The position numbers and the translations under genes were made by a program. Of a stretch of DNA of 40,232 bases, positions 1-7,301 are shown piece after piece. The stretch is from an uncultured Clostridia bacterium (GTDB lineage: Bacteria; Bacillota; Clostridia; TANB77; CAG-465): positions 1-40,232 of the forward strand of contig CANRGL010000010.1 of the NCBI GenBank assembly GCA_947630145.1, in the 5' to 3' direction. Position 1 is the stretch's first letter, and each line of letters starts with the position of its first letter. The notes beneath the pieces are model-generated. The model searched no databases, was not told the origin of the DNA, and saw nothing but the letters and a program-made list of their open reading frames with translations.

Positions 1-40
1 TTCCATATTTTTATTCAATTTAACACAATTGTAATATTTT

Positions 41-49
41 TGTGGATAA
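41..49 (-). other. Single DnaA-box-like 9-mer
   Basis: The plus strand reads TGTGGATAA, the reverse complement of the consensus DnaA box TTATCCACA. It is a single exact match in the AT-rich stretch upstream of the sufC-like gene. One box without a cluster, a dnaA or dnaN gene or an unwinding element does not define an origin. It may be chance or a DnaA regulatory site. Confidence 0.25.
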
Positions 50-89
50 CTTTTTTAAAAAATCTCGAAACTTAAATATATACTTTATG

Positions 90-118
90 TTGTAAAAGTA
101 ATAAAATTATGGTATAAT
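90..118 (+). promoter_or_regulatory. Sigma-A promoter of the SufC/SufB-like operon
   Basis: TTGTAA (90-95), a 17-bp spacer, then TATAAT (113-118) preceded by TG at -15/-14, an extended -10. It lies 27 bp upstream of the first start codon, with AAAGGA at about 132-137 as ribosome-binding site. Confidence 0.75.
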
Positions 119-145
119 ATTTATGTTTTTGAAAGGAATAAATAT

Positions 146-856
146 ATGTTAGAATTAAGAAATATATGTTTTGAAAGAGACAATAAAAAAATAATAGATA
201 ATATTAGCTTAGACATAGATGATAAAAAATTTATTGCAATAACAGGTCCTAATGGTGGAGGAAAATCCACTCTTGCAAAAATTATAATGGGAATAGAAAA
301 GCCTGATAGTGGAAAAATTTTGTTTAATGGCGAAGATATAACTAATTTAGAAATTGATAAAAGAGCAAAACTTGGTATTGGCTTTGCTTTTCAACAACCA
401 GTAAAGTTTAAAGGGCTAACAGTAAAAGATTTAATATGCTTATCTTTAGGTAATAATGTTAAGTTCTCAGATGCTTGTGAATATTTATCAGATGTTGGTT
501 TATGTTCAAGAGATTATATGTCAAGAGAAATAAATTCAAGTTTATCTGGTGGAGAATTAAAAAGAATTGAAATAGCAACGGTAGCTGCAAAAAAATCAAA
601 ATTTACAATATTTGATGAACCAGAGGCTGGAATTGATTTATGGAGTTTTAATAATCTAATAGGCGTCTTTGAAAAAATGCATAATGAGATAAATGGCTCT
701 ATTGTTATAATTACACATCAAGAAAGAATATTAAATATATCCGATGAGATAATACTAATAGAAAATGGCAAGATAAAAACAAAAGGGAAAAAAGAAGATG
801 TTCTACCTAACCTTTTAAAAAACACCAGAACTTGTGGATTAATAAAGGAGGTATAA
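146..856 (+). CDS. sufC: SufC/SmsC-like Fe-S cluster assembly ABC ATPase
   Basis: Cytosolic ABC-type ATPase that powers Fe-S cluster assembly on its SufB/D-type partner. At 236 residues it is a normal SufC length. It shows a Walker A (GPNGGGKST, about residues 35-43), the ABC signature LSGGE (about 133-137), a Walker B ending in DEPEAGID, which is typical of SufC, and the switch histidine in ITHQ. The start is the ATG after GAAAGGA. The next gene begins one base after the stop, so the two are translationally coupled. No sufS, sufU or sufD is nearby: a lone C plus B/D-type pair matches the minimal SMS (SUF-like minimal system) described for many anaerobic bacteria and archaea. The family call is secure; assignment to SMS rather than SUF rests on the two-gene context. 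Confidence 0.9.
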   Translation: MLELRNICFERDNKKIIDNISLDIDDKKFIAITGPNGGGKSTLAKIIMGIEKPDSGKILFNGEDITNLEIDKRAKLGIGFAFQQPVKFKGLTVKDLICLSLGNNVKFSDACEYLSDVGLCSRDYMSREINSSLSGGELKRIEIATVAAKKSKFTIFDEPEAGIDLWSFNNLIGVFEKMHNEINGSIVIITHQERILNISDEIILIENGKIKTKGKKEDVLPNLLKNTRTCGLIKEV

Positions 857-857
857 T

Positions 858-1787
858 ATGGAATACAAATTAAGTACTGTTGAAAGAGGTCTTTTAAAAA
901 ACATATCTGATATTGAAGATTTTCCTAAAGGTGCATTTAATATTAGAAAAAATGGTAAGGCTTTAAAAAGAAATGTTACTGATAATATAAATATAATACC
1001 TAAAGAAGGTAAACCAGGAATAGATATAATAGTAAAAGCAGATACTAAAGATGAAACAATATATATACCAGTTATAATTACAGAAGGTGGAATGACAGAT
1101 GTTGTTTATAACGATTTTTATATAGGTGAAAATGCAGATGTAATAATAGTTGCAGGTTGTGGAATTCATAATTCATCTTGTGAAACTTCAGAACATGATG
1201 GTATACATAGATTTTTCTTAGAAAAGAATTCAAAAGTTAAATATATAGAAAAACATTATGGAGAAGGCAAAGGAACAGGAGATAAAATATTAAATCCACA
1301 AACTATAGTTAAATTAAAAAGTGGTGCTACTATGGAGATGGAAACTGTACAAATAAAAGGAGTGGATTCATCTATAAGGCAAACTATAGGGCAACTTGAA
1401 GATAATACAAATTTTATAGTAATCGAAAAAATAATGACTCATGGAGTACAAAATGCCACTACTAAATTTGAAGTAAGTTTAGATGGGGAAAATGCAAGTA
1501 CAAAAGTTACATCAAGATCTGTGGCTAAAGATTCATCAAAGCAACATTTTATATCTAATATAAAGGGAAACACTAATTGTTTCGGACATGTTGAATGCGA
1601 TGCTATTATAATGGACAATGCTATAGTAAAAGCGACTCCTGAGATTGAAGCAAACCACATAGACGCAAGACTTATACATGAGGCAGCAATTGGTAAAATT
1701 GCAGGTGAACAATTAATGAAATTAATGAGTTTAGGACTTAGTAAAGAAGAAGCTGAAAAAGAAATAATAAATGGTTTCTTGAAATAA
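858..1787 (+). CDS. SufB/SufD-family Fe-S assembly scaffold (SmsB-like)
   Basis: A 309-residue SufBD-core protein and partner of the preceding ATPase, shorter than canonical SufB (about 465 residues) or SufD (about 420). The start has an AGGAGG (847-852) that overlaps the end of the upstream gene. The sequence has the parallel beta-helix composition of the SufBD core and a Cys/His-containing segment (GCGIHNSSCETSEHDGIHRF, about residues 100-119). Its C-terminal part (ANHIDARLIHEAAIGKI, about 265-281) is the conserved SufBD tail. Being short and alone fits SmsB, which would act as both scaffold subunits. No SufE, SufU or cysteine desulfurase is visible, so the sulfur source must be encoded elsewhere or may be sulfide. 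Confidence 0.85.
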   Translation: MEYKLSTVERGLLKNISDIEDFPKGAFNIRKNGKALKRNVTDNINIIPKEGKPGIDIIVKADTKDETIYIPVIITEGGMTDVVYNDFYIGENADVIIVAGCGIHNSSCETSEHDGIHRFFLEKNSKVKYIEKHYGEGKGTGDKILNPQTIVKLKSGATMEMETVQIKGVDSSIRQTIGQLEDNTNFIVIEKIMTHGVQNATTKFEVSLDGENASTKVTSRSVAKDSSKQHFISNIKGNTNCFGHVECDAIIMDNAIVKATPEIEANHIDARLIHEAAIGKIAGEQLMKLMSLGLSKEEAEKEIINGFLK

Positions 1788-1837
1788 TGTAGTATTAAAA
1801 GTTTAAAATAATTAATACAAAATGATAATAAAAATAT

Positions 1838-1870
1838 AATATGGGCTAAAAATAAGCTCATATTTTTTTA
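1838..1870 (+). terminator. Rho-independent terminator after the Fe-S operon
   Basis: Stem AATATGGGCT (1838-1847), a 7-nt loop, AGCTCATATT (1855-1864) with one G-U pair, then a run of T. It lies about 50 bp past the stop of the SufB-like gene. Confidence 0.75.
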
Positions 1871-1888
1871 ACTTTTACTATATAATTG

Positions 1889-1917
1889 TAGAAAAATCTT
1901 TTTGTATATGCTATAAT
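1889..1917 (+). promoter_or_regulatory. Promoter of the acidic protein / MBL hydrolase operon
   Basis: The -10 TATAAT (1912-1917) is preceded by TG, an extended -10. The -35 TAGAAA (1889-1894) is weak, with a 17-bp spacer. It starts 20 bp upstream of the next gene. Confidence 0.55.
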
Positions 1918-1937
1918 CAAAAAAGTGGTGATAGTAT

Positions 1938-3272
1938 ATGGAAAATAATATTGAATATTTAAAAGAAGAAGCTAAGTTATATGAACGTGAGATATTAGGA
2001 CTTTTACTTAAAGTAAGTCAAAGCTTTGCCGATGATTCTTGTAGTAAAGAACAAAGAGATGAAGTTTTTAAAAAAATTGATGCACTAAGAGATAAAGTAA
2101 AAGATATTACTAAAGTTTTAGCTGATTTGCAAGGTAAAGAAGAATATGTAATAAAAGAAGAAGATATTAAACCATATAGTTTAGATACACAAGTACTTGA
2201 TGATTTTTCTCAAGATATAGATTCTAAAAATGAGGAAACTAAGGAATTAAGTGAAATAGAAAATATAGATCAAAATATAGATTTACAAAATGATGACGCT
2301 GATAATTTTGATACTTTATTAGATAATTTAGAAAATAATGAAGATGATGAAGATGAAATTGATTTACTTGATATTACAGATGAAAAAAATATAGAAGATA
2401 TAGAAAAAAATGAATTAGATGAAGAAATAAATGAACAAATAAATGATGAAAAAGAATTTACTAATAGAAGAAGAGGTAAGGTTAGAAGAGCAAAAAGAAG
2501 AATAGATGAAACAAATAATAAAATAAGTTTAAATGAGTTTAATGCTGAAGATATAGAGAATATAAAAATTAATGGAGTAAGTTTTTCTGAAGAAGAAGAT
2601 AAAAAAGAAAATGATGTAGAGATATTAGATATTACAGCACAAGTACAGACTGTTAATGAACAGGATAATGTAAATAAAAATGAAGAATTAGAGATTAAAG
2701 ATGATTTAGATAAAATAGATGATATAGATGATATAGATGAAATTAATAGTTTAGAACAAAATGATAGATTAAATGAAGTAGAACAAACAAATGAAATAGA
2801 AAAGATAGAAAAAATAGAAGAAGTTTATGAACAAGAACCTCAAAAACCAGATAATACTAGTAATATAGATAGCAATAAATTAATTCAAGATATTGAACAA
2901 ATAGATAAATTAATAGAAGAAGCTCAAAATATTAATAATAATATAATTAAATTTCCTAAATCAAATTCAGTTGGTATAAATGATAGTTATATCAATGATT
3001 ATAAAATAAGACATGAAGAAAAAGAAAATGCAAGAGAAAATGCATACTTAAATAATGCAAATGTACAAAGACATAAAACAAAAAGTAGACATGAAATAAA
3101 GCAATTAGATGATGATGATGATATGGTAATTGAACCTGTTCCTGTTTTATTTGGTAATCATAATGTTCAAAACCAAATGATTATAAGGAAAAAAAGTAGT
3201 AGTTTCTCTGATAAAATAAAAGTATTAATATTTAAAATAAAAAATATGTTAGGTGGAAATGATGAAAAATAA
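1938..3272 (+). CDS. Unrecognised acidic low-complexity protein
   Basis: A 444-residue protein of no family I recognise. The first about 75 residues look like a helical or coiled-coil domain with regular Leu/Ile spacing. Residues about 80-340 are extremely rich in Asp, Glu and Asn, with repeated DID/EIE patterns, and are interrupted by one strongly basic patch (NRRRGKVRRAKRRIDE, about 176-191). The C-terminus is basic (about 415-440: several KK, KIK). There is no signal peptide or clear membrane helix. GTGG just before the ATG serves as a weak ribosome-binding site. Its end overlaps the start of the next gene by 11 bp, so it is cotranscribed with a ComEC-like hydrolase and a DUF3006 gene. The acidic repeats resemble disordered linkers; a scaffold role is only a guess. 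Confidence 0.7.
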   Translation: MENNIEYLKEEAKLYEREILGLLLKVSQSFADDSCSKEQRDEVFKKIDALRDKVKDITKVLADLQGKEEYVIKEEDIKPYSLDTQVLDDFSQDIDSKNEETKELSEIENIDQNIDLQNDDADNFDTLLDNLENNEDDEDEIDLLDITDEKNIEDIEKNELDEEINEQINDEKEFTNRRRGKVRRAKRRIDETNNKISLNEFNAEDIENIKINGVSFSEEEDKKENDVEILDITAQVQTVNEQDNVNKNEELEIKDDLDKIDDIDDIDEINSLEQNDRLNEVEQTNEIEKIEKIEEVYEQEPQKPDNTSNIDSNKLIQDIEQIDKLIEEAQNINNNIIKFPKSNSVGINDSYINDYKIRHEEKENARENAYLNNANVQRHKTKSRHEIKQLDDDDDMVIEPVPVLFGNHNVQNQMIIRKKSSSFSDKIKVLIFKIKNMLGGNDEK

Positions 3273-4206
3273 AGCAAAATACATAATTGTAACTTCTATA
3301 ATTATAATATTTACTTTGTTTTTAGGAAAGTACTTAGTAACTGATTTTAATATTACTGATACTACTAATAATTATAATGAAGATCTAAATAAAGAAGATA
3401 GTTTAGTAGATGTATCTAAAATTTCTAATGATGATTTAAAAATATATTTCATTGATGTCGGACAAGCAGATTGTACTCTTATAGAACAAAATGGTAAGTT
3501 TATGCTAATAGATGCAGGAAATAATGATGACGGAAATTTAGTAGTAAATTTTTTAAAACAAAAAGGTGTAAGTAAATTAGATTATGTTATAGGAACCCAT
3601 GCACATGAAGATCATATAGGTGGTCTAGATAATGTTATACAAAATTTTGATGAGGAAAAGATATTTTTCCCAAAGACTACAAGCACAACTAAAACTTTTG
3701 AAGATTTTGTAAAAGCGGTTAAGGCCAAAAATAAAAAATTATATGCACCAAACAGTGGAGAAAAATTTACATTTGCAAATTCTACATTTGAAATTCTTGC
3801 TCCAAATGCTGATAATTATGAAGATGCAAATAATTACTCAATTGTAATAAAGCTTACATATAAAAATAGATCATTTATTTTTATGGGAGATGCAGAAAAA
3901 ATATCAGAAGATGAAATTTTAAATAAAGGTTATGACGTACGTAGTGATTTGATAAAAATAGGTCATCATGGATCATCATCTTCTACATCTGATAAATTTT
4001 TGAAAGCTGTAAATCCTAAATATGCGGTTATATGTGTAGGTAAAGATAATTCATATAATCATCCGAAAAAATCTGTTATGGATAGATTAAAAAAATATAA
4101 TATTAAAGTATATAGAACTGATGAACAAGGGGACATTACTGCTATATGTGATGGCGAAAATATAGTATTAGATAAAACTCCAGCAAGTTATAATTATATG
4201 AAATAG
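3262..4206 (+). CDS. ComEC/Rec2-like metallo-beta-lactamase-fold hydrolase, membrane-anchored
   Basis: About 314 residues: an N-terminal membrane anchor or signal (about residues 5-27), a short linker, then a metallo-beta-lactamase domain of the ComEC C-terminal type. Visible motifs are FIDVGQADC, LIDAG, the metal-binding THAHEDHIGG (HxHxDH), FMGDAE and GHHGSSSSTS. There is no competence-channel domain, so this is the stand-alone secreted or anchored hydrolase, not full ComEC. I chose ATG 3262, because AGGTGG at 3251-3256 is correctly spaced for it; a GTG at 3253 would overlap that site. The gene overlaps the upstream gene by 11 bp and is followed after 12 bp by a DUF3006 gene, a pairing common in Firmicutes. 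The substrate is unknown; nucleic acid or a phosphodiester is likely by family. Confidence 0.85.
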   Translation: MKNKAKYIIVTSIIIIFTLFLGKYLVTDFNITDTTNNYNEDLNKEDSLVDVSKISNDDLKIYFIDVGQADCTLIEQNGKFMLIDAGNNDDGNLVVNFLKQKGVSKLDYVIGTHAHEDHIGGLDNVIQNFDEEKIFFPKTTSTTKTFEDFVKAVKAKNKKLYAPNSGEKFTFANSTFEILAPNADNYEDANNYSIVIKLTYKNRSFIFMGDAEKISEDEILNKGYDVRSDLIKIGHHGSSSSTSDKFLKAVNPKYAVICVGKDNSYNHPKKSVMDRLKKYNIKVYRTDEQGDITAICDGENIVLDKTPASYNYMK

Positions 4207-4218
4207 TAGAGGTAAGGA

Positions 4219-4431
4219 ATGAAATTAATTATTGATAGATTTGAAGAAGATTATGCTGTTTGTGAAGATGAACAAAAAAATATAGTAAATATAAATAAAA
4301 AAGATATACCACAAGATGCTAATGAGGGTGATATATTAATTTTAGTAAATGGAAAATACAAAGTAGATAAAAACAAAACACAAGATAGAAAGAAATATAT
4401 AGAAGATTTAACAAAAAATTTATGGGAATAA
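4219..4431 (+). CDS. DUF3006 domain protein
   Basis: A 70-residue protein matching the DUF3006 pattern: it begins with KLIIDRFEEDYAVCED, has a short beta-rich core and ends in a charged helix. DUF3006 proteins of about this size are often encoded directly after ComEC-like MBL hydrolases, as here (12-bp gap, AGAGGTAAGG ribosome-binding site). It is cytosolic with no membrane segment. Its molecular role is unknown; an accessory role for the hydrolase operon is inferred from position. Confidence 0.8.
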   Translation: MKLIIDRFEEDYAVCEDEQKNIVNINKKDIPQDANEGDILILVNGKYKVDKNKTQDRKKYIEDLTKNLWE

Positions 4432-4466
4432 GTACAAGTTTGACATGCAAACAATAGTTATAAAAG

Positions 4467-4481
4467 CATAAACATATTCTA
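4467..4481 (+). promoter_or_regulatory. Possible mother-cell (sigma-E/sigma-K) -10 elements before sigK
   Basis: CATATTCTA (4473-4481) fits the sigma-K -10 consensus CATANNNTA exactly. CATAAACA (4467-4474) loosely resembles a sigma-E -10. No convincing -35 is seen at the right distance. In other spore formers sigK is transcribed by sigma-E and then sigma-K, so the location makes sense, but short AT-rich motifs are frequent here. Confidence 0.3.
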
Positions 4482-4505
4482 AGAGAAATTTTAGGAGGTA
4501 TGTTT

Positions 4506-5144
4506 ATGCTTTTGAATTTTTTAAGTAATTTGCTATCACATGTTTTTTTCCTTTTTGGATATATTTCAAATAATAATCTTTTTCCAGAGCCTCTAAGTAA
4601 AACGGAAGAGGAGTATTATTTAAGAAGATATTTTAATGGAGATAAAAACGCAAGAGATAAACTTATAGAACATAATTTAAGATTAGTTGCTCATATTGCA
4701 AAAAGATATTCAAATTCAGAGCAAGAAATGGAAGATTTAATATCTATAGGTATTATAGGGCTAATAAAAGCAATAGATAGCTTTAGCAAAGAAAAGGGAT
4801 ATAAAATTAGCACATATGCTTCAAAATGTGTGGAAAATGAGATATTAATGCATATACGTGCAACTAAAAAAATAAAATCAGAAGTATCAATGAATACCAT
4901 TATTGGTACAGACAAGGATGGTAATGATATGGAACTTGTAGATACTTTAGATGCAGAAGGTAAAGATGCTATTGATACTATATATAACAAGATAATGAGT
5001 GAACAAGTTATAAAATATATTAATACTAAACTATCACAAAGGGATAAGTACATAATGAATTTAAGATATGGACTTAATGGCCATGAACAAAAAACACAAC
5101 AGCAAATAGCTGATGAACTTGGTATATCACGTTCATATGTATAG
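4506..5144 (+). CDS. sigK: Sporulation sigma factor K, 5' part (split by skin-like element)
   Basis: This is the N-terminal 211 residues of pro-sigma-K, the late mother-cell sigma factor. It starts with a hydrophobic pro-sequence (LLNFLSNLLSHVFFLFGYI), expected to be removed by SpoIVFB-type proteolysis. Region 2 follows, with EHNLRLVAHIAKRY and EDLISIGIIGLIKAI. Region 4 breaks off in its helix-turn-helix at ISRSYV, followed by TAG at 5142. ATG 4506 is chosen because AGGAGG (4493-4498) is 7 bp away; ATG 4500 would be only 1 bp away. The truncated product lacks the end of the -35 recognition helix and should be inactive. The missing 18 codons lie at 10281-10337, and joining at the TATGT repeat gives SYVSRIE in frame and a 230-residue protein. 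EHNLRLVAHI is typical of SigK rather than SigE. Confidence 0.95.
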   Translation: MLLNFLSNLLSHVFFLFGYISNNNLFPEPLSKTEEEYYLRRYFNGDKNARDKLIEHNLRLVAHIAKRYSNSEQEMEDLISIGIIGLIKAIDSFSKEKGYKISTYASKCVENEILMHIRATKKIKSEVSMNTIIGTDKDGNDMELVDTLDAEGKDAIDTIYNKIMSEQVIKYINTKLSQRDKYIMNLRYGLNGHEQKTQQQIADELGISRSYV

Positions 5145-5160
5145 CTACATTTTTATGACC
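5119..5160. other. attL of the skin-like element
   Basis: Left junction: the sigK half-site up to 5138, the shared core TATGT (5136-5140), then the element arm ATAGCTACATTTTTATGACC (5141-5160). The element arm read on the minus strand (GGTCATAAAAATGTAGCTAT) mirrors the arm at the right end. The crossover dinucleotide is predicted to be GT at 5139-5140. Confidence 0.85.
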
Positions 5161-5220
5161 GTAAAATTTTAAAGTAAAATAATAAATATATTAGTGATAG
5201 CAAATAGTATACTACTATCA

Positions 5221-6795
5221 CTAATTATTATTTAATGATTTAAACTTAAAATAGATATAAATTTTTTTATTGCAATCAATTTCGATTCTATCAATTAAGT
5301 CTATTAATAATGCTCTATTAATTATATTATTATTTGAATATTTTTTTATAATTTTATTCAAAATTTGTGATTCATCAATATTATTCGATTTCATAATATT
5401 TTTTAGCTTGTTTATTTTTTTTATTAAACTTTCTTTTTCCTCTTTTTTTCTATTATAAATCCTTTCAAAATCATCTTGAGATAATACTCCTCTTAACTTA
5501 TCTTCATAAATATTATCAATTTCAAGCTTTATTTTGTTTAAAAGTAAATTAGTATTTTTTAATTCTTTTGAATAAGTATTATTTTTCTTACTTTCTGATA
5601 GTTTTTGTTTAGCTATATATTCTATATTTGTTTTATCAAAATAAGAATTACATATATCTTTAATTTTACTTATAACAATATTCTCTACAAAGTCCATTCT
5701 AATAGAATGACTTGTGCATAATTTTAATCTAGCATAAGAAGTATAAGTTGAACATCTAAAATAATAGACAACACCTTCAGCAAGTCCCTTAGGAGAACAT
5801 CCCATTTTTTTCCCACATTCATGACAATAAACTAAACCTTTTAATAAATAATCATGTGTTTTTACCCTTGTTTGTTTTCTTGTTTCAAGCATTTGTTGTG
5901 CTTTTATGAATGTTTCTTTATCAATAATTGCCTTGTGTGTGTGTTCTACAACTTTCCAGTTTTCTTTTGGTATACGTACACACTTTTTGGATTTGTAGTT
6001 AATCTTCTTCATTCTTCCTTGTACCATATTGCCTATATATACTTCATTAGTTACAATATCTCTAATTCTACTATCAGCCCAATGTTTTGAAATTTTGCTA
6101 ATTTTATAGCCTTGAGATTTTGCGTACTGAGATGGAGTTGGAATTCCATCAAGTGTTAAATCGATAGCAACAGCCCTACAAGATTTACCTGATTTAATTT
6201 CTTTAAAAATTCTTTCTACAATAGGTTTTACATTTTCATCTATTTCTATTTTATTTGGAATATTGGATAATTTGTAACCGTAAGGAGCTTTTCCACCAAT
6301 AAATAAGCCTAAATCTTGTTTATTATTCTTAACGCTTTTAATTTTTTTAGAAATATCTTTAGCATAAAAATCATTGAAAACTGATTTAAACGGAGTAATA
6401 TCATTATTTGATGAATCAATACCTGTATCAACTCCATCAAGAATGGAAATATATCTAACACGATGTTCTGGAAAATATTTTTCTGTATATTCGCCAACTT
6501 TTATGTAATCACGTCCAAGCCTAGACAAATCTTTTGTGATTACCATATTAATTTTTTTGTTTTCAATATCTTGTATCATTTTTTTAAATTCTGGCCTATC
6601 AAATGTAGTACCACTAAATCCATCATCTATATATTCACCTACAATAGCTAGATTTTGTTCTTTTGCATATCTAGTTAAAATACTTCTTTGATTTGAGACA
6701 CTTTCGGATTCTCCAGGCTTTTCATCTTCTTTAGATAATCTAATATATAATGCAACTTTATAATCCATTGGGTTAATAATTTTTAAATAATCCAT
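5221..6795 (-). CDS. spoIVCA: Large serine recombinase, SpoIVCA-like sigK excisionase
   Basis: A 524-residue site-specific recombinase expected to excise the element from sigK in the mother cell. The resolvase catalytic domain (about residues 12-160) has nucleophile Ser21 in YIRLSKEDE and active-site Arg92/Arg95 in SRLGRD. The recombinase domain (about 170-290) has GKAPYGYK. The zinc ribbon has Cys324, Cys327, Cys348 and Cys360. A long coiled coil (about 385-480) precedes the C-terminus. All key residues are intact. AGGGGGG lies 6-8 bases upstream of the start, and a 14-bp perfect palindrome (6838-6851) lies in the leader. The gene converges on the 5' part of sigK, with 76 bp between stop codons. 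The symbol is by analogy: many Clostridia carry related recombinases in unrelated elements, but the position inside sigK makes this role very likely. Confidence 0.93.
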   Translation of the reverse strand: MDYLKIINPMDYKVALYIRLSKEDEKPGESESVSNQRSILTRYAKEQNLAIVGEYIDDGFSGTTFDRPEFKKMIQDIENKKINMVITKDLSRLGRDYIKVGEYTEKYFPEHRVRYISILDGVDTGIDSSNNDITPFKSVFNDFYAKDISKKIKSVKNNKQDLGLFIGGKAPYGYKLSNIPNKIEIDENVKPIVERIFKEIKSGKSCRAVAIDLTLDGIPTPSQYAKSQGYKISKISKHWADSRIRDIVTNEVYIGNMVQGRMKKINYKSKKCVRIPKENWKVVEHTHKAIIDKETFIKAQQMLETRKQTRVKTHDYLLKGLVYCHECGKKMGCSPKGLAEGVVYYFRCSTYTSYARLKLCTSHSIRMDFVENIVISKIKDICNSYFDKTNIEYIAKQKLSESKKNNTYSKELKNTNLLLNKIKLEIDNIYEDKLRGVLSQDDFERIYNRKKEEKESLIKKINKLKNIMKSNNIDESQILNKIIKKYSNNNIINRALLIDLIDRIEIDCNKKIYIYFKFKSLNNN

Positions 6796-6837
6796 TTGCT
6801 CCCCCCTTAAACTAACCCATAAATTAATATTACAAGA

Positions 6838-6851
6838 ATATTATATAATAT
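6838..6851. promoter_or_regulatory. 14-bp AT-only palindrome before the recombinase gene
   Basis: ATATTATATAATAT is a perfect palindrome just upstream of the recombinase leader, at the end of the 47-residue ORF. It could be an operator or a -10-like region. Its all-AT content in an AT-rich genome makes chance plausible. Confidence 0.25.
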
Positions 6852-6852
6852 G

Positions 6853-6996
6853 CTATTCATAAATCCAAACCTCTTTTTTTATATCTTCTGTAATTAAATA
6901 CGTAAATATATCATTTAAAATTTTTTCAATATTTTTACCGTTTTCATTGTAAATATAGATTACATTATTTTTCTTTTTAAAAGTTTCACTATCCAT
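6853..6996 (-). CDS. 47-residue element protein, candidate recombination directionality factor
   Basis: A small ORF of 47 codons with a strong ribosome-binding site (GGGGGGAAATCAAA before the ATG). It lies directly upstream of the recombinase in the same orientation, with 57 bp between them. The product is charged and probably helical (KKKNNVIYIYNENGKNIEK... ending KKEVWIYE) and has no membrane segment. I recognise no family. In the C. difficile sigK element, a small skin-encoded protein is the recombination directionality factor that lets the recombinase excise; this ORF is the only small gene seen in this element, so it is the obvious candidate. That role is inference from position and size only. 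Confidence 0.6.
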   Translation of the reverse strand: MDSETFKKKNNVIYIYNENGKNIEKILNDIFTYLITEDIKKEVWIYE

Positions 6997-7010
6997 TTTG
7001 ATTTCCCCCC

Positions 7011-7253
7011 TAATATATACTATTAAATTTTTATAAAAAAATAACTAAATAGTTATTTGGTAAATTATAGATTAGATTTTCTATGCATATACACGAAAAT
7101 TTTTTATAAAATGTCCTGAAAAATGTAATAAATTTATTAATTAAGATCAAGTACAAAGTACGCCACAATATGTGTACATACATATGGGAATCTTGCTATA
7201 CTTTAAATTATAAATTAATTCAAAATTAGACAAAAAAAACTAAATAAAAATTC
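7011..7253. promoter_or_regulatory. Divergent control region inside the element
   Basis: A non-coding stretch of about 240 bp between the leftward recombinase pair and the rightward restriction-modification operon. It holds a perfect 8-bp inverted repeat AAATAACT-AAAT-AGTTATTT (7039-7058), placed like an operator for the leftward genes, and GTAC-containing clusters at about 7151-7180. No coding potential is seen. A mother-cell promoter for the recombinase is expected here, but I found no convincing sigma-E match. Confidence 0.45.
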
Positions 7254-7282
7254 TTGAAAATAAAAGGTATATATGATATATT
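7254..7282 (+). promoter_or_regulatory. Promoter of the restriction-modification operon
   Basis: TTGAAA (7254-7259), a 17-bp spacer, TATATT (7277-7282). This is a good vegetative sigma-A match, 20 bp upstream of the first methylase start codon. It suggests the operon is expressed in growing cells, independently of sporulation. Confidence 0.65.
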
Positions 7283-7301
7283 TTATATAAGGAGGTTGAG
7301 T

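Noticed and set aside
41-49. DnaA box as a sign of a replication origin
   Set aside because: Only one exact box, with no dnaA/dnaN genes or box cluster. Kept only as a low-confidence site.
1439-1861. 140-codon open frame on the minus strand
   Set aside because: It lies opposite the SufB-like gene, has no ribosome-binding site and encodes a Phe/Ser/Ile-rich product typical of antisense frames in AT-rich DNA. The same applies to minus frames at 963-1169, 4251-4454, 4691-5053, 11032-11316, 11347-11589, 18039-18419, 21396-21635, 24665-24883, 28671-28955 and 31340-31612, and to plus frames at 5270-5458, 5854-6090 and 12107-12298.
4506-5144. sigK as a simple pseudogene truncated by a stop codon
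   Set aside because: The missing C-terminus is present at 10278-10337 in the same orientation, flanked by the same TATGT, with a recombinase between. A reversible interruption explains this better.
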